From Nocardioides sp. URHA0020 (GTDB lineage: Bacteria > Actinomycetota > Actinomycetes > Propionibacteriales > Nocardioidaceae), in contig NZ_JIAR01000025.1 in assembly GCF_000620705.1 (NCBI RefSeq), forward strand, positions 131,501 to 195,500: a stretch of 64,000 bases of DNA, written 5' to 3'. The notes under the pieces were generated by a model that saw only the letters and a list, made by a program, of their open reading frames with translations, made no database searches and was not told the origin of the DNA. The translations under genes and the position numbers were made by a program. Of the stretch, positions 8,382 to 19,043 are shown piece after piece. Within the stretch, counting starts at the first letter, position 1, and the number at the start of each line of letters is the position of its first letter.

Positions 8382-9868
8382 GCGGCAGCCGGACGTCGGG
8401 CGTCCTCCTCGCCACCTGCATCTCGACGCTGGTGGTGAACGCGAACACCTCGGCGGTGACCATCCTGCTGCCCGCGATCAGCGAGGACACCGGCACGTCG
8501 GTGAACACGCTGCAGTGGGCCGTGACCGGCTACTCCCTGGTCGGCGCGGCGGTGATCATCACCTCGGGCTCCCTCGGTGACGTCTTCGGCCGCCGGCGGA
8601 TCTTCCAGCTCGGGCTGCTGCTCTTCGTCGGGTCGTGCGTCCTGATCGCGCTGTCCAGCTCGGGCGGGGCCGTCATCGCCGGCCGGATGATCCAGGGGGC
8701 CGCGGGCGCGACCATCCTGGCCTGCGGGATGAGCCTGCTGACCGTCGCCTTCAGCGGCAAGGAGCAGGTGCGCGCGGTGACGTTCTGGGGCGCCGCGGCG
8801 GCCGTCGGTGCCGCCGCCGGCCCCCTCATCGGCGGCGTCCTCGTCGGCAGCACCGGCTGGCAGGGACTCTTCTGGATCGACGCCGGGATCGCCGCGGCGT
8901 GCATCGCGCTCACGGCCGCGACCGTCGCCGAGTCCTCCGACCCCGACCGGCCGCGCTCGGTCGACTACGCCGGCACGGTGCTGGTCGCGCTGACCCTCGG
9001 CCCGCTCATCCTGGCGCTGAGCAAGGGCAGCGCCTGGGGCTGGTTCTCCGGCCGCACGATCGGCTGCGTCGTGGTCGCGATCGCTGCCGGCTTCGCCTTC
9101 GTGGCCGTCGAGCGCCGCGTGGCCCAGCCGCTGCTCGACCTCGGGCTGCTGCGCAACCGGGTGCTCGTCGGCTCGACCGTCGCGATCCTCATCGGAGCGG
9201 GCACGATCAACGCGCTCATGTATGTCCTCAGCCTCTACTTCCAGGACCCGAGCGCCCTGGGCTTCAGCGCGCTCGACGCGGGCCTGGCGACCCTGCCGGC
9301 GACGGTCGGCCTGGTCGTCTCGGCGCCGCTGGTCCCGCGACTGGCCGCCAGGTTCGGCGGGCGGGAGGTCGTCGGCGTTGGCTTCCTGGTCACGACCATC
9401 GGGTTCGCATGGATCGGGCTCGCGGACTCGTCCTGGGCCTACCTCGCCTTCTTCTTCCCGCTCATCGCCGTGGCCGTCGGCATGGGGCTGTCCAACGGTC
9501 CGTCGTCGGCCGCGGCGACGTCGTGCGTGCCCTCCAACCAGGTCGGTGAGGCCTCGGGGGTCTCCAACATGGCGCGGTACGTCGGAGCCGCCGTCGCCAC
9601 CGCCCTGGCGGCCACGCTGTACAGCAACGTGACGGCCGGCCGGATCGCGGACGGGGACGCCGCCGACGTCGCCCTGGCCGCCGGGCTGAGCACCACGGCG
9701 TGGGTGATGGCGGCGCTGAGCCTCTCCGGTGTCGTGATGGCCGTGCTGATGGGACGGCACCGCGAGCCGCGCGGCACGCTCGGCGACTCGGTCGCCGCCG
9801 CGGCGTCCTCGGCGCACACCCTCCCGACCACGGCGACGGAGACGGCGGTGCCGCCGGCGGTGGTGTGA
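8378..9868 (+). CDS. MFS transporter, DHA2 (EmrB/QacA) drug-exporter family
   Basis: Membrane protein of 496 residues with about 14 hydrophobic segments, as in the DHA2 drug/H+ antiporters. Motif A appears as GSLGDVFGRRRIF after the second segment and motif C-like glycine-rich sequence as AAAVGAAAGPLIGG in the fifth. The C-terminal 35 residues are Ala/Thr-rich and probably disordered. It overlaps the M20 peptidase by 4 bases (ATGA), so the two are translationally coupled. Its stop codon forms one end of a 12-base palindrome shared with the convergent acyl-CoA synthetase stop. The substrate is unknown; the coupling to a peptidase allows export of a peptide-derived product. Confidence 0.9.
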   Translation: MSGSRTSGVLLATCISTLVVNANTSAVTILLPAISEDTGTSVNTLQWAVTGYSLVGAAVIITSGSLGDVFGRRRIFQLGLLLFVGSCVLIALSSSGGAVIAGRMIQGAAGATILACGMSLLTVAFSGKEQVRAVTFWGAAAAVGAAAGPLIGGVLVGSTGWQGLFWIDAGIAAACIALTAATVAESSDPDRPRSVDYAGTVLVALTLGPLILALSKGSAWGWFSGRTIGCVVVAIAAGFAFVAVERRVAQPLLDLGLLRNRVLVGSTVAILIGAGTINALMYVLSLYFQDPSALGFSALDAGLATLPATVGLVVSAPLVPRLAARFGGREVVGVGFLVTTIGFAWIGLADSSWAYLAFFFPLIAVAVGMGLSNGPSSAAATSCVPSNQVGEASGVSNMARYVGAAVATALAATLYSNVTAGRIADGDAADVALAAGLSTTAWVMAALSLSGVVMAVLMGRHREPRGTLGDSVAAAASSAHTLPTTATETAVPPAVV

Positions 9869-9877
9869 CCCGGGTCA
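9866..9877. other. Palindrome made of two convergent stop codons
   Basis: TGACCCGGGTCA: the first three bases are the MFS stop codon and the last three are the acyl-CoA synthetase stop read on the other strand. Only 6 bases separate the two genes, so a small hairpin here is the only possible local terminator. Confidence 0.5.
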
Positions 9878-11539
9878 GCCGACGGGCTCGACCGCCTGCG
9901 CCTTGGCCCAGCGGTAGTCGGCCTTGCCCGAGGGCGAGCGCTGCACCGCGGCGACCCGGACGATCGCCTTCGGGACCTTGTAGCGGGCGATGTGCCGCTC
10001 AGCCTCGGCGACCAGCTCCTCGTCGGTCGCCTCCGCGCCGTCCTCGAGCTGAACCACGGCGACCGGCTCGCTCCCCCACCGCTGCGACGGGCGACCGACG
10101 ACGACGACGTCACGCACGGCCGGGTGTGCGGCCAGCGCGCGCTCGACCTCCTCGACGAAGATCTTCTCGCCCCCGGAGTTGATGGTGACCCCGTCGCGAC
10201 CGAGCAGCACGACCCGCCCCTCGGCGTTGATGACCGCGCGGTCGCCGGGGATCGAGAACCGCACGCCGTCGATGACCGGGAAGGTGCGCGCCGTCTTCGC
10301 CGCGTCGCCCAGGTAGCCGAGCGGCACCCGACCGCGCTGCGCCAGCCAGCCCTCGCCCTCCCCCGGCTGCAGCGTCCGGCTCAGGAGGTCGTCGACCAGG
10401 GTCGTCGTGGGGATCGGGTCGAAGGTCGCGGTGCCGGCCTCCATGCCCTTGAGCGAGAGCGAGCTCATCTGCAGCCCGGTCTCGGACGCGCCGGCCGCGT
10501 CCATCACCAGGACGTGCGGCAGGGCGCTCAGGATCCGGTCCCGCACGCCCGGCGTGAGCGGCGCGCCGCCGTTGTTGAAGGCGGCCAGCCCGGACAGGTC
10601 GTGGTCGCCGCGCTCGACCTCCTCGATGAGGGGCAGGGCGACCGCGTCGCCGACGACCGGGATGCTGACCACCTTCTCGCGCACGGCGACGCCGATCGCA
10701 TCGCTCGGCACCAGTCGGCGCACCTCGTCGGGCAGCACGATCGCGCCGCCACCGGTGATGGTGTGGAAGGTCGACCACTGCGCGGCACCGTGCATGAACG
10801 GCGGGATCATCAGCAGCCGCATCCCGCCGCCGCCCGCCCGCGCCGCCGCCGCGATGGCGTCGTACGACGTGTAGGGCTCGGTCGTGCCGAACGGGGTACC
10901 GCCCATCGAGCTCACGTAGATGTCGTCGTTGCGCCACAGCACGCCCTTGGGCATGCCGGTGGTGCCTCCGGTGTAGAGGATGTAGAGGTCGTCGCCGTCG
11001 GGCTCAGGAAGCCCGGCCGCGGGCACCGGCGTGGCCACCGCCTGCTCGTAGTCGACCGCCCCCGGCAGCAGGTCGTGGCCGGACTCGTCGGCCACCTGGA
11101 CCAGCAGCTCGAGGTCGGGCAGCTGGTCCCGGATCGCGGCCAACGTCGGCGCGAACTCCGCGTGGTAGACCAGCGCCCGCGTCCGCGCGTCGGTCAGGAG
11201 GTAGACGAGCTCCTCCGCGACGTAGCGGTAGTTGACGTTGAACGGTGCGACCCGGGCCCGGAAGGAGCCGATCATCGACTCGAGGTACTCGTTGCCGTTG
11301 TGCAGGTAGATGCCGAGGTGGTCCTGGCCGGACTCGTGCCCGGCGAGCGTCTCCCGCTCCGCGTGCGACCCGAGCCCGCGCTCCACGAGCAGGCTCGCCA
11401 GTCCCGTCGCCCGCGCGTCCATCTCGGCGTACGTCACCCTGCGGTCGCGCCAGATGAGCACCACCTGGTCGGGCACCGCGGCCGCCACGGTGGAGAAGAC
11501 CCGCGACAGGTTGAAGCCATGGGGAACTGGTCCGGACAT
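9875..11539 (-). CDS. Acyl-CoA synthetase, FadD19/FadD17-like
   Basis: ATP-dependent acid:CoA ligase of 554 residues. The AMP-binding P-loop-like motif is YILYTGGTTGMPKGV followed by WRNDD, typical of the mycobacterial FadD17/FadD19 group that activates steroid side-chain acids. Later come DAAGASETG, the Asp in FSIPGDRAVI, the hinge GRDGVTINSGGEK and the catalytic Lys near PSGKADYRW. An insert of about 14 residues (AERETLAGHESG, about 60-72) sits in the N-terminal domain and is not in FadD19. A KstR-like operator lies directly upstream, which supports a role in sterol or related lipid breakdown. The gene stands alone; neighbours are not steroid genes. Confidence 0.9.
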   Translation of the reverse strand: MSGPVPHGFNLSRVFSTVAAAVPDQVVLIWRDRRVTYAEMDARATGLASLLVERGLGSHAERETLAGHESGQDHLGIYLHNGNEYLESMIGSFRARVAPFNVNYRYVAEELVYLLTDARTRALVYHAEFAPTLAAIRDQLPDLELLVQVADESGHDLLPGAVDYEQAVATPVPAAGLPEPDGDDLYILYTGGTTGMPKGVLWRNDDIYVSSMGGTPFGTTEPYTSYDAIAAAARAGGGGMRLLMIPPFMHGAAQWSTFHTITGGGAIVLPDEVRRLVPSDAIGVAVREKVVSIPVVGDAVALPLIEEVERGDHDLSGLAAFNNGGAPLTPGVRDRILSALPHVLVMDAAGASETGLQMSSLSLKGMEAGTATFDPIPTTTLVDDLLSRTLQPGEGEGWLAQRGRVPLGYLGDAAKTARTFPVIDGVRFSIPGDRAVINAEGRVVLLGRDGVTINSGGEKIFVEEVERALAAHPAVRDVVVVGRPSQRWGSEPVAVVQLEDGAEATDEELVAEAERHIARYKVPKAIVRVAAVQRSPSGKADYRWAKAQAVEPVG

Positions 11540-11556
11540 CGACAGCCACCTCGCAC

Positions 11557-11570
11557 TAGAACAGGTTCTC
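11557..11570 (-). promoter_or_regulatory. KstR-like operator before the acyl-CoA synthetase
   Basis: On the minus strand GAGAACCTGTTCTA; on the plus strand TAGAACAGGTTCTC. It fits the KstR consensus TNNAACNNGTTNNA at all fixed positions except the last base. It sits 17 bases before the start codon, where a TetR-type repressor would block transcription or clearance. Confidence 0.6.
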
Positions 11571-11581
11571 GTTGCGCGATG

Positions 11582-12355
11582 CTAGCGGTCAGGGGTGACC
11601 GTCACCACAGCGCTGGCCCGCTCCTCCAGGACCGCGAGGTCGCGCTCGGCGAAGCGGCGGTGCTCCCACTCCTCGCTGAGGACGGCACCGAGGCACCGGC
11701 GTACGGGGTGGCTCACGCGCTCCGGGTAGCCCGGGTCCAGCACGGGCTCCGTCATGGCGTCGAGCCGCTCGTCGCTCAGCTCGGCGATGACGGCGCCGAC
11801 CGTGGCCATCCGGTCCGCCCGAATCGCCAGCACCTCGTCGAGGCCGGGGCGCGCGTCGAGGTCGCGCGGCAGGCCCAGGGAGGGGTCCATCTCGGAGTGC
11901 GGCAGGCCGAGGGGGTGGTAGGGCGCCGGCTCGCCGAGCAGCGCGCGGAGCACCCACGCATCGGTCGCCATCACCAGGTGCCGCAGGGTCTCGATGAAGG
12001 ACCACTCCTCGTCGACGCGCTCGTGCACCAGGTCGGGCGGCAGCCGTCGGGCTCGCTCGACCGTCTCGGCCCAGCGCTGCTCGATGATCGGCCAGGCGAC
12101 CCGGAAGCCGTCGGCGTCCTCAGGTCGCATCAACGGCCGCTCGGGGTCGAGCCGGTCCATCTCGGCCAGCACGAACGGCATGACGTCGACGCCGTTGACG
12201 ACGAGGGCGCCGAACGCCCCGTCGAGCTCGAGCCGGTCGGCCCACGCGCCGCGCAGGAGCGCGCCGCTCAGGTTGACGTCGCTGAACCGGCTCCCGCTCA
12301 GGTCGACGGTCCTGAAGCGGGATCCGGTCAGGTCACGGTCGCTGAGCTCCACCAT
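11582..12355 (-). CDS. DinB-like protein with N-terminal pentapeptide repeats
   Basis: Protein of 257 residues. The first 35 residues are pentapeptide-repeat-like (LTGSR FRTVD LSGSR FSDVN LSGAL LRGAW), a right-handed helix element. The remainder resembles the DinB/YfiT four-helix metal-binding fold: DEEWSFIETLRHLVMATDAW carries the His of helix 2, and EEWEHRRFAERDL carries an early C-terminal His. Such DinB_2 proteins include thiol-dependent S-transferases, but the reaction here is unknown. It lies 42 bases upstream of the acyl-CoA synthetase start on the same strand, with the KstR-like site between them. Confidence 0.78.
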   Translation of the reverse strand: MVELSDRDLTGSRFRTVDLSGSRFSDVNLSGALLRGAWADRLELDGAFGALVVNGVDVMPFVLAEMDRLDPERPLMRPEDADGFRVAWPIIEQRWAETVERARRLPPDLVHERVDEEWSFIETLRHLVMATDAWVLRALLGEPAPYHPLGLPHSEMDPSLGLPRDLDARPGLDEVLAIRADRMATVGAVIAELSDERLDAMTEPVLDPGYPERVSHPVRRCLGAVLSEEWEHRRFAERDLAVLEERASAVVTVTPDR

Positions 12356-12401
12356 GTCCGCAGCGTGCCACGACCCACCGACGGTCGGCGCTCACCGGCT
12401 T

Positions 12402-12419
12402 CCACCCTGCCCGGGGTGG
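12402..12419 (+). promoter_or_regulatory. CCACCC-N6-GGGTGG palindrome, copy 2
   Basis: Perfect inverted repeat CCACCC-TGCCCG-GGGTGG. Twenty-three bases after it lies CACGCT (12443-12448), which has the A at position 2 and T at position 6 of actinobacterial -10 elements. CGGGGTGGTGC is identical to copies 1 and 3. The gene it would serve starts at 12521, giving a leader of about 65 bases. Confidence 0.5.
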
Positions 12420-12520
12420 TGCCCGCCCACCCCGGCGGTGCCCACGCTGGGCCCAGGCTGCCGTCGACCCGACGGCACGCTGCAGCGGAGCGCCGCTGCG
12501 ACTTTGCCAGGAGGTTCACC

Positions 12521-12916
12521 GTGGTCACCGTGTTGGAGTACACCCCCGGGGACGTCTTCCTCAGCATGCTGTGGTTCTTCCTCTTCTTCATCTGGATCTG
12601 GCTGCTGATCGGCGTCTTCGGCGACATCTTCCGCAGCGACGACCTGGGAGGCTGGGGCAAGGCTCTGTGGACGCTCTTCGTGATCGTGCTGCCCTACCTG
12701 GGCGTGTTCGTCTACCTGATCGCGCGCGGTCACCGGATGGGTGAGCACGCCGTCCAGGACGCCTCTCTCCGGGACCAGCAGATGCGCTCCTACGTCCAGA
12801 GCGTGGCGGGGTCGCCCAGCACCGCGGGCGAGATCCAGAGCCTCGCCGACCTCCGGGACGCCGGCACCATCAGCGAGGCGGAGTTCCAGCAGGGCAAGGC
12901 CAAGCTGCTGGCCTGA
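12521..12916 (+). CDS. Membrane protein with PLDc_N-like and SHOCT domains
   Basis: Protein of 131 residues. Two transmembrane segments (about 16-35 and 47-66) with FGDIFRSDDLGGWGKALW between them match the PLDc_N / phospholipase-D-N-terminal-like pattern of small actinobacterial membrane proteins. A cytoplasmic linker leads to a C-terminal SHOCT domain (LADLRDAGTISEAEFQQGK), a short helical module found on many actinobacterial proteins, with no proven function. GTG is the start because AGGAGG lies 6 bases before it. The palindrome upstream puts it with the P-type ATPase operon. It converges on the operon at 12988 across a perfect hairpin. Confidence 0.83.
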   Translation: MVTVLEYTPGDVFLSMLWFFLFFIWIWLLIGVFGDIFRSDDLGGWGKALWTLFVIVLPYLGVFVYLIARGHRMGEHAVQDASLRDQQMRSYVQSVAGSPSTAGEIQSLADLRDAGTISEAEFQQGKAKLLA

Positions 12917-12928
12917 CGTCCGGCAGGC

Positions 12929-12977
12929 ACGTGCAACGGCCCCCCTCGCGCCAGGCGCGAGGGGGGCCGTTGCACGT
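12929..12977. terminator. Bidirectional terminator, perfect 23-bp stem
   Basis: The arms are 12929-12951 and 12955-12977, perfectly complementary over 23 bases, with a 3-base loop CAG. It lies between two convergent SHOCT genes, 12 bases after one stop and 10 before the other, and can end transcription from both sides. There is no T-run on either strand. Confidence 0.85.
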
Positions 12978-12987
12978 CGTACGTCGC

Positions 12988-13278
12988 TCAGAGCCCGGCC
13001 AGCGCCTTCGCCTTCTGCGCCTCGAACTCGGCGTCGGTCAGGATGCCCTGGTCGCGCAGCGCCCCGAGCTTCTGGAGCGTCTCGATCAGGTCGTCCGAGT
13101 CCGTCGCCGCCGGCGGCGGCGGGGGCGGCGGGGGGGCGTACTGCTGCGGAGGCTGCTGGTAGGCCTGGGCCTCCTGTGCCTGCCAGCGCCCCGCCTGGCG
13201 GCGCGACACCCGGTTGGACACCGCCGTCGCGGTGCCCGCGACGACGGCCGTGCGGGCCATTCCACCGATCAGTCCCAT
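12988..13278 (-). CDS. Small SHOCT-domain protein
   Basis: Protein of 96 residues. A short N-terminal hydrophobic/Ala-rich region (GLIGGMARTAVVAGTATAV) is followed by a Gln/Pro-rich linker with a run of eight prolines and a C-terminal SHOCT domain (LGALRDQGILTDAEFEAQ). Function unknown; the layout suggests a tethered interaction module. It lies 11 bases after the DUF6325 gene on the same strand and is surely cotranscribed. Its SHOCT tail is clearly related to those at 12521 and 18423, so three SHOCT genes lie within 7 kb. Confidence 0.82.
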   Translation of the reverse strand: MGLIGGMARTAVVAGTATAVSNRVSRRQAGRWQAQEAQAYQQPPQQYAPPPPPPPPAATDSDDLIETLQKLGALRDQGILTDAEFEAQKAKALAGL

Positions 13279-13289
13279 GTCAGTCTCCT

Positions 13290-13730
13290 TCAGGCTTCCG
13301 CGGTCTCGAGCGCGTCGAGGGCGGTGATGACGTCCTCGGCCGGGATCCGCCCGCTGGCGATGACCTCGGCTCCGACATTGCGCATGGCGGTGACGAAGGG
13401 TCCCGCCCAGGTGTTCTCGTAGAGCAGCACGGCGACGGCGTTGCCCGGCTGCACGAGCGCCGCGCTCTGGGCGACGTCGGCGTCGTCGAGCAGGCCCGAG
13501 CGGGCGCCCTCGAACACCGCCAGGTCGAGCACCCCGTCGCCGTCGAGGTCGGAGAGCGCCACCACGGTGAAGCTGCCGTCCTCGGCCACGACAGCCGCCA
13601 CCAGGTCCAGGATCCGGATGATCCCGCGATCGGTGAGGTCGAGGAGCGCTGCCAGGCCCTCGCCCTCCATCCGCGCCCCCGGGAACTCCAGGGCGAGATA
13701 GTCGATGGGTCCTACGTCCAGCTGGGTCAT
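13290..13730 (-). CDS. DUF6325 (DUF1269-like) protein
   Basis: Protein of 146 residues of the actinobacterial DUF6325 group (once filed under DUF1269). The pattern is an N-terminal strand (VGPIDYLALEFPG), LLDLTDRGIIRILDLVAAV, then LSDLDGDGVLDLAVFEGARSGLLDDADV and a VLLYENTWAGPF core that looks like a ferredoxin-type fold. There is no signal peptide or membrane segment. No biochemical function is known to me. TAGGAGG before the ATG supports the start. It leads an operon with the SHOCT gene, and its start faces the P-type ATPase operon across 142 bases. A paralogue fused to SHOCT is at 18423. Confidence 0.8.
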   Translation of the reverse strand: MTQLDVGPIDYLALEFPGARMEGEGLAALLDLTDRGIIRILDLVAAVVAEDGSFTVVALSDLDGDGVLDLAVFEGARSGLLDDADVAQSAALVQPGNAVAVLLYENTWAGPFVTAMRNVGAEVIASGRIPAEDVITALDALETAEA

Positions 13731-13819
13731 CGGGTCCTCCTAGGCCGACTCCATCGGTGTGATGTGGTCGAGATCGAGTGCTGTGCCGCCACGGTCACAC
13801 GAGGGTGGGTGGTTCGACC

Positions 13820-13837
13820 CCACCCCGCCGCGGGTGA
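13820..13837 (+). promoter_or_regulatory. CCACCC-N6-GGGTGA palindrome, copy 3
   Basis: CCACCC-CGCCGC-GGGTGA, one mismatch from perfect symmetry. GACGAT (13861-13866) lies 23 bases after it and 6 bases before the P-type ATPase ATG, so geometry and leaderless start match copy 1 exactly. A GGGTGG (13807-13812) lies just upstream in the opposite order and may be an extra half-site. Confidence 0.5.
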
Positions 13838-13872
13838 GGCGCGACCACCCGTGCGGTCATGACGATCGGGGC

Positions 13873-16592
<2,720 letters not shown>

Positions 16593-16596
<4 letters not shown>

Positions 16597-17357
16597 GCGC
16601 GCTCCCGTCGTACACCGCCGAGCAGCTCACGGGCGTGCTCGCCCTCCTGCCCGACGTGGACTCCGTCGAGCTCAAGCTGAGCGTCGGCGACCAGGACCGC
16701 CCCGGGGTGGTCGCGGCGCTGGGCATCGACACCCTCGACGCGCGGGTCCGCCAGGTGGCCTTCATCGACACTCCGGACCTTCGGCTCTCCGCGGCCGGGG
16801 TGGTGGTCCGCGCCAGGCGGACGCAGCGCAAGCCGGGTGACGCGACCGTCAAGCTGCGGCCGCTGCTCCCGGACCAGGTGCCCGACGGGCTGCGGGACCA
16901 GCCCGGCTTCAAGGTGGAGGTCGACGCCTCACCGGCCGGCTACACCTGCTCGTGCTCCCTCACGGCCGAGGTGCCGGACCACAAGGTCAAGGAGCTGTAC
17001 GCCGGGACGCGTCCGCTGGCCCGCGTGCTCGGCAAGGCGCAGCTCGCACTGCTCACGGCGCGGCTGCCGGAGGACGTCGGCCTCGAGGACCTGCGCGTCC
17101 TCGGCCCGCTCTCGCTGCTGAAGTGCAAGTTCGCGCCGGCCGACCTCCCGCGGCCGATGGTCGCCGAGCTGTGGTTCCTCCCCGACGGCTCCCGCCTGCT
17201 GGAGCTGTCGGCGAAGGCCGCGCCGGCGGACGCTTTCCAGGCGGCTGCCGAGACCAAGATCTTCCTGGCCGGTCACGGCGTCGACCTCGCCGTCCCCCAG
17301 GAGGCGAAGACCCGGACCGCGCTCGCCGCACTCGCGGCGGCGCTCGACAAGGAGTGA
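16593..17357 (+). CDS. CYTH-like domain protein
   Basis: Protein of 254 residues with the signs of the CYTH/triphosphate-tunnel fold: VELKLSV at the first strand, VAFIDTPDLRLSAAGVVVRARR, TVKLRPLLP, KVEVDAS and a late AAETKIFLA. The alternating charged residues would line a tunnel that binds triphosphates or polyphosphate with Mg2+. The usual EXEXK start is shortened to ELK, and the C-terminal half is less clear, so catalytic activity is uncertain. The start overlaps the P-type ATPase stop by 4 bases (ATGA) and the DUF1269 gene follows after 2 bases. A polyphosphate- or ATP-binding partner of the ATPase is a reasonable guess only. Confidence 0.72.
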
Positions 17358-17359
17358 TC

Positions 17360-17848
17360 ATGACGACGTTCACCGTGTGGAAGTTCGACGAGCCCGGCGG
17401 AGCGCTGCTGGCCGAGTCCGCCCTGAAGTCGGCGGCGGCCGACGGTCTGGTCACCATCGTCGACCACGCGGTCATGACCTGGGAGCCCGACGCCGGCAAG
17501 CCCGAGCTCCACCACGAGCACGACGGCCCCAAGCGCGGGGCCGCCTGGGGCGCACTCTGGGGCATCCTCGGCGGGGCGCTGTTCGCCATCCCGGTCGCGG
17601 GCCTGGTGCTCGGCGCGGGGGTGGGCGCGCTCGCGAAGGCCACCGCCGGCACCGGCATCACCAAGCAGGACCTCGAGCGGATCCGCACCGAGGTCACCCC
17701 GGGGACGTCGGCGCTGTTCCTGGTCACCGACGGCGCCGACCTGGACCGCCTCGGTGAGCGCTTCCACGCCCGCGACAGCCGGCTGATCAGCACCAACCTC
17801 ACCGAGGCCGAGCGAGAGACCCTGCTGGAGACCTTCGGTGGTGGCTGA
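17360..17848 (+). CDS. DUF1269 family membrane protein
   Basis: Protein of 162 residues. The start TTFTVWKFDEPGGA and the following ADGLVTIVDHAVMTW fit DUF1269. A Gly/Ala-rich hydrophobic hairpin (about residues 58-95, AWGALWGILGGALF and GLVLGAGVGALAKA) could insert in a membrane. The last 60 residues (DLERIRTEVTPGTSALFLV) form the second half of the fold. No function is known to me; family members often sit beside ion pumps and stress genes. AAGGAG 6 bases before the ATG supports the start. It overlaps the next gene by 11 bases. Confidence 0.85.
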   Translation: MTTFTVWKFDEPGGALLAESALKSAAADGLVTIVDHAVMTWEPDAGKPELHHEHDGPKRGAAWGALWGILGGALFAIPVAGLVLGAGVGALAKATAGTGITKQDLERIRTEVTPGTSALFLVTDGADLDRLGERFHARDSRLISTNLTEAERETLLETFGGG

Positions 17849-18335
17849 GGCCAAGGGTCGCGACCCCCTCGGGCTCCGAGCCGGCGGGGAGGGCACGATC
17901 ACCGGGACGGTCGTGTGTGCCGCCGCGATCGCCTACTCCGGCGGTCACACCGACTCGGTGGCCGCGCTCTCGGGCGTCATCCTCGGCACCGTCGCCGTGT
18001 ACTGGATCGCCCACCTGCACGCGGTCACGATCGGGAGCGCCCTGACGCACCGGCACCATCCGCTGGCGGCGTTCGAGCACGCCCTCGGAGAGACCTGGCC
18101 GATCGCGGGAGCATCCGTGGTGCCGCTCGCCGTCCTGCTGGCGGCCTCGCTGTTCGGCGCTGACCTCCGGACCGCCGCGTGGATCGCGCTGGGTGCCTCG
18201 ATCGCGCTGCTGACGGCGTACAGCTATCTGGCCGGCGTCCGCGGAGGGCTCGACACCTGGGGCCGGATCGCGAGCGGGCTCGCCGGCCTCGGCCTCGGGC
18301 TCCTCGTCGTCGCGCTCAAGGTCGCCCTGCACTAG
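17838..18335 (+). CDS. Five-helix membrane protein of unknown function
   Basis: Protein of 165 residues with about five hydrophobic segments: around residues 20-35, 43-65, 87-107, 110-130 and 142-163. The second contains YWIAHLHAVTIGSALTHRHH, giving a His cluster at the membrane edge that could bind metal. I do not recognise a named family. It starts inside the end of the DUF1269 gene (GTG at 17838 or 17841), so it is translationally coupled to the ATPase operon, which ends here. A role as accessory subunit of the P-type ATPase is possible but unproven. Confidence 0.78.
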   Translation: MVAEAKGRDPLGLRAGGEGTITGTVVCAAAIAYSGGHTDSVAALSGVILGTVAVYWIAHLHAVTIGSALTHRHHPLAAFEHALGETWPIAGASVVPLAVLLAASLFGADLRTAAWIALGASIALLTAYSYLAGVRGGLDTWGRIASGLAGLGLGLLVVALKVALH

Positions 18336-18343
18336 ACCCACCT

Positions 18344-18361
18344 TCACCCGTCACGGGGTGG
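18344..18361 (+). promoter_or_regulatory. TCACCC-N6-GGGTGG palindrome, copy 4
   Basis: TCACCC-GTCACG-GGGTGG, one mismatch from the perfect copies; CGGGGTGGTGC is identical to copies 1 and 2. CATCAT (18385-18390) lies 23 bases after it, again with A at position 2 and T at position 6. Transcription would begin near 18397, giving a short leader to the ATG at 18423. Confidence 0.5.
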
Positions 18362-18422
18362 TGCTGGGCCACCCGCGACGCTGCCATCATCGCCATGACA
18401 GGACGGACAGGTGGGTGATCGC

Positions 18423-19043
18423 ATGGGTGAGAAGGTGCTGCCGGAGCGTCCGCCCGACCTCGATCTGCTCGAGTACGTCATGGTGTCGGCCGACGCCGTC
18501 GCGGGCCTCTCCGACGTGGCCGCCGCGGTCGCCGACACGGTCCACAGCGGGGCGATCCGCGTCGTCGACGCCGTGCTGCTGGTGCGTCCCGGCGGCGGAG
18601 CCACGGTGACGGTCGGCGAGCCCTCCGACCACGTCGGGCTGGCACCCCTGCGGGCCGCGGTCGACCCGGCGTCCGGCATCCGCCTCAGCCTGCACGACAT
18701 CGAGCTCACGTCGATGACCCTGGCCCCCGGCGTCGCGGCGCTCCTGCTGCTCGTGGAGGACCGCTGGGCCGACCGGGTGTCCGCCGCGGCACGCGCCGTC
18801 GGCGGCGAGGTCACGGCCGGGGAGCGGATCGGCCGGCGTCGCGCCGAGGCCGCCCTGGGTGACGCCGAGAGCCGGCACGGTGCCGACCTGCTGAGTCGCG
18901 GTCCGGTCACGGTGCGAACCGTCGCGTCCGTCGGTGTCGTCGACCAGGCGGCGCAGGTGCGCAACCTGGCGCAGCTGGTCGACCGCGGACTGCTGTCGCT
19001 GGAGCAGTACGAGGTTCAGCGTCGCAGGGTGCTCGACGGCTGA
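18423..19043 (+). CDS. DUF6325 protein fused to a SHOCT domain
   Basis: Protein of 206 residues. The N-terminal 140 residues are related to the DUF6325 protein at 13290 (PPDLDLLEYVMVSADAVAGL, GAIRVVDAVLLVR, LLVEDRWADRVS), with less acidic repeats. A linker leads to a C-terminal SHOCT domain (LAQLVDRGLLSLEQYEVQ). Function unknown; the fusion supports the idea that the separate DUF6325 and SHOCT proteins at 13290 and 12988 act together. AGGTGGG precedes the ATG by 7 bases; a GTG 12 bases upstream (18411) is an alternative start. Its last 28 bases overlap the end of the convergent LAL regulator gene. Confidence 0.8.
   Translation: MGEKVLPERPPDLDLLEYVMVSADAVAGLSDVAAAVADTVHSGAIRVVDAVLLVRPGGGATVTVGEPSDHVGLAPLRAAVDPASGIRLSLHDIELTSMTLAPGVAALLLLVEDRWADRVSAAARAVGGEVTAGERIGRRRAEAALGDAESRHGADLLSRGPVTVRTVASVGVVDQAAQVRNLAQLVDRGLLSLEQYEVQRRRVLDG

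Noticed and set aside
13807..13826. GGTTCGACCCC with flanking GGGTG/CACCC looks like the T-arm of a tRNA
   Set aside because: No acceptor, D or anticodon arm can be built on either side, and there is no CCA end. The bases are better explained by the palindrome before the P-type ATPase gene.
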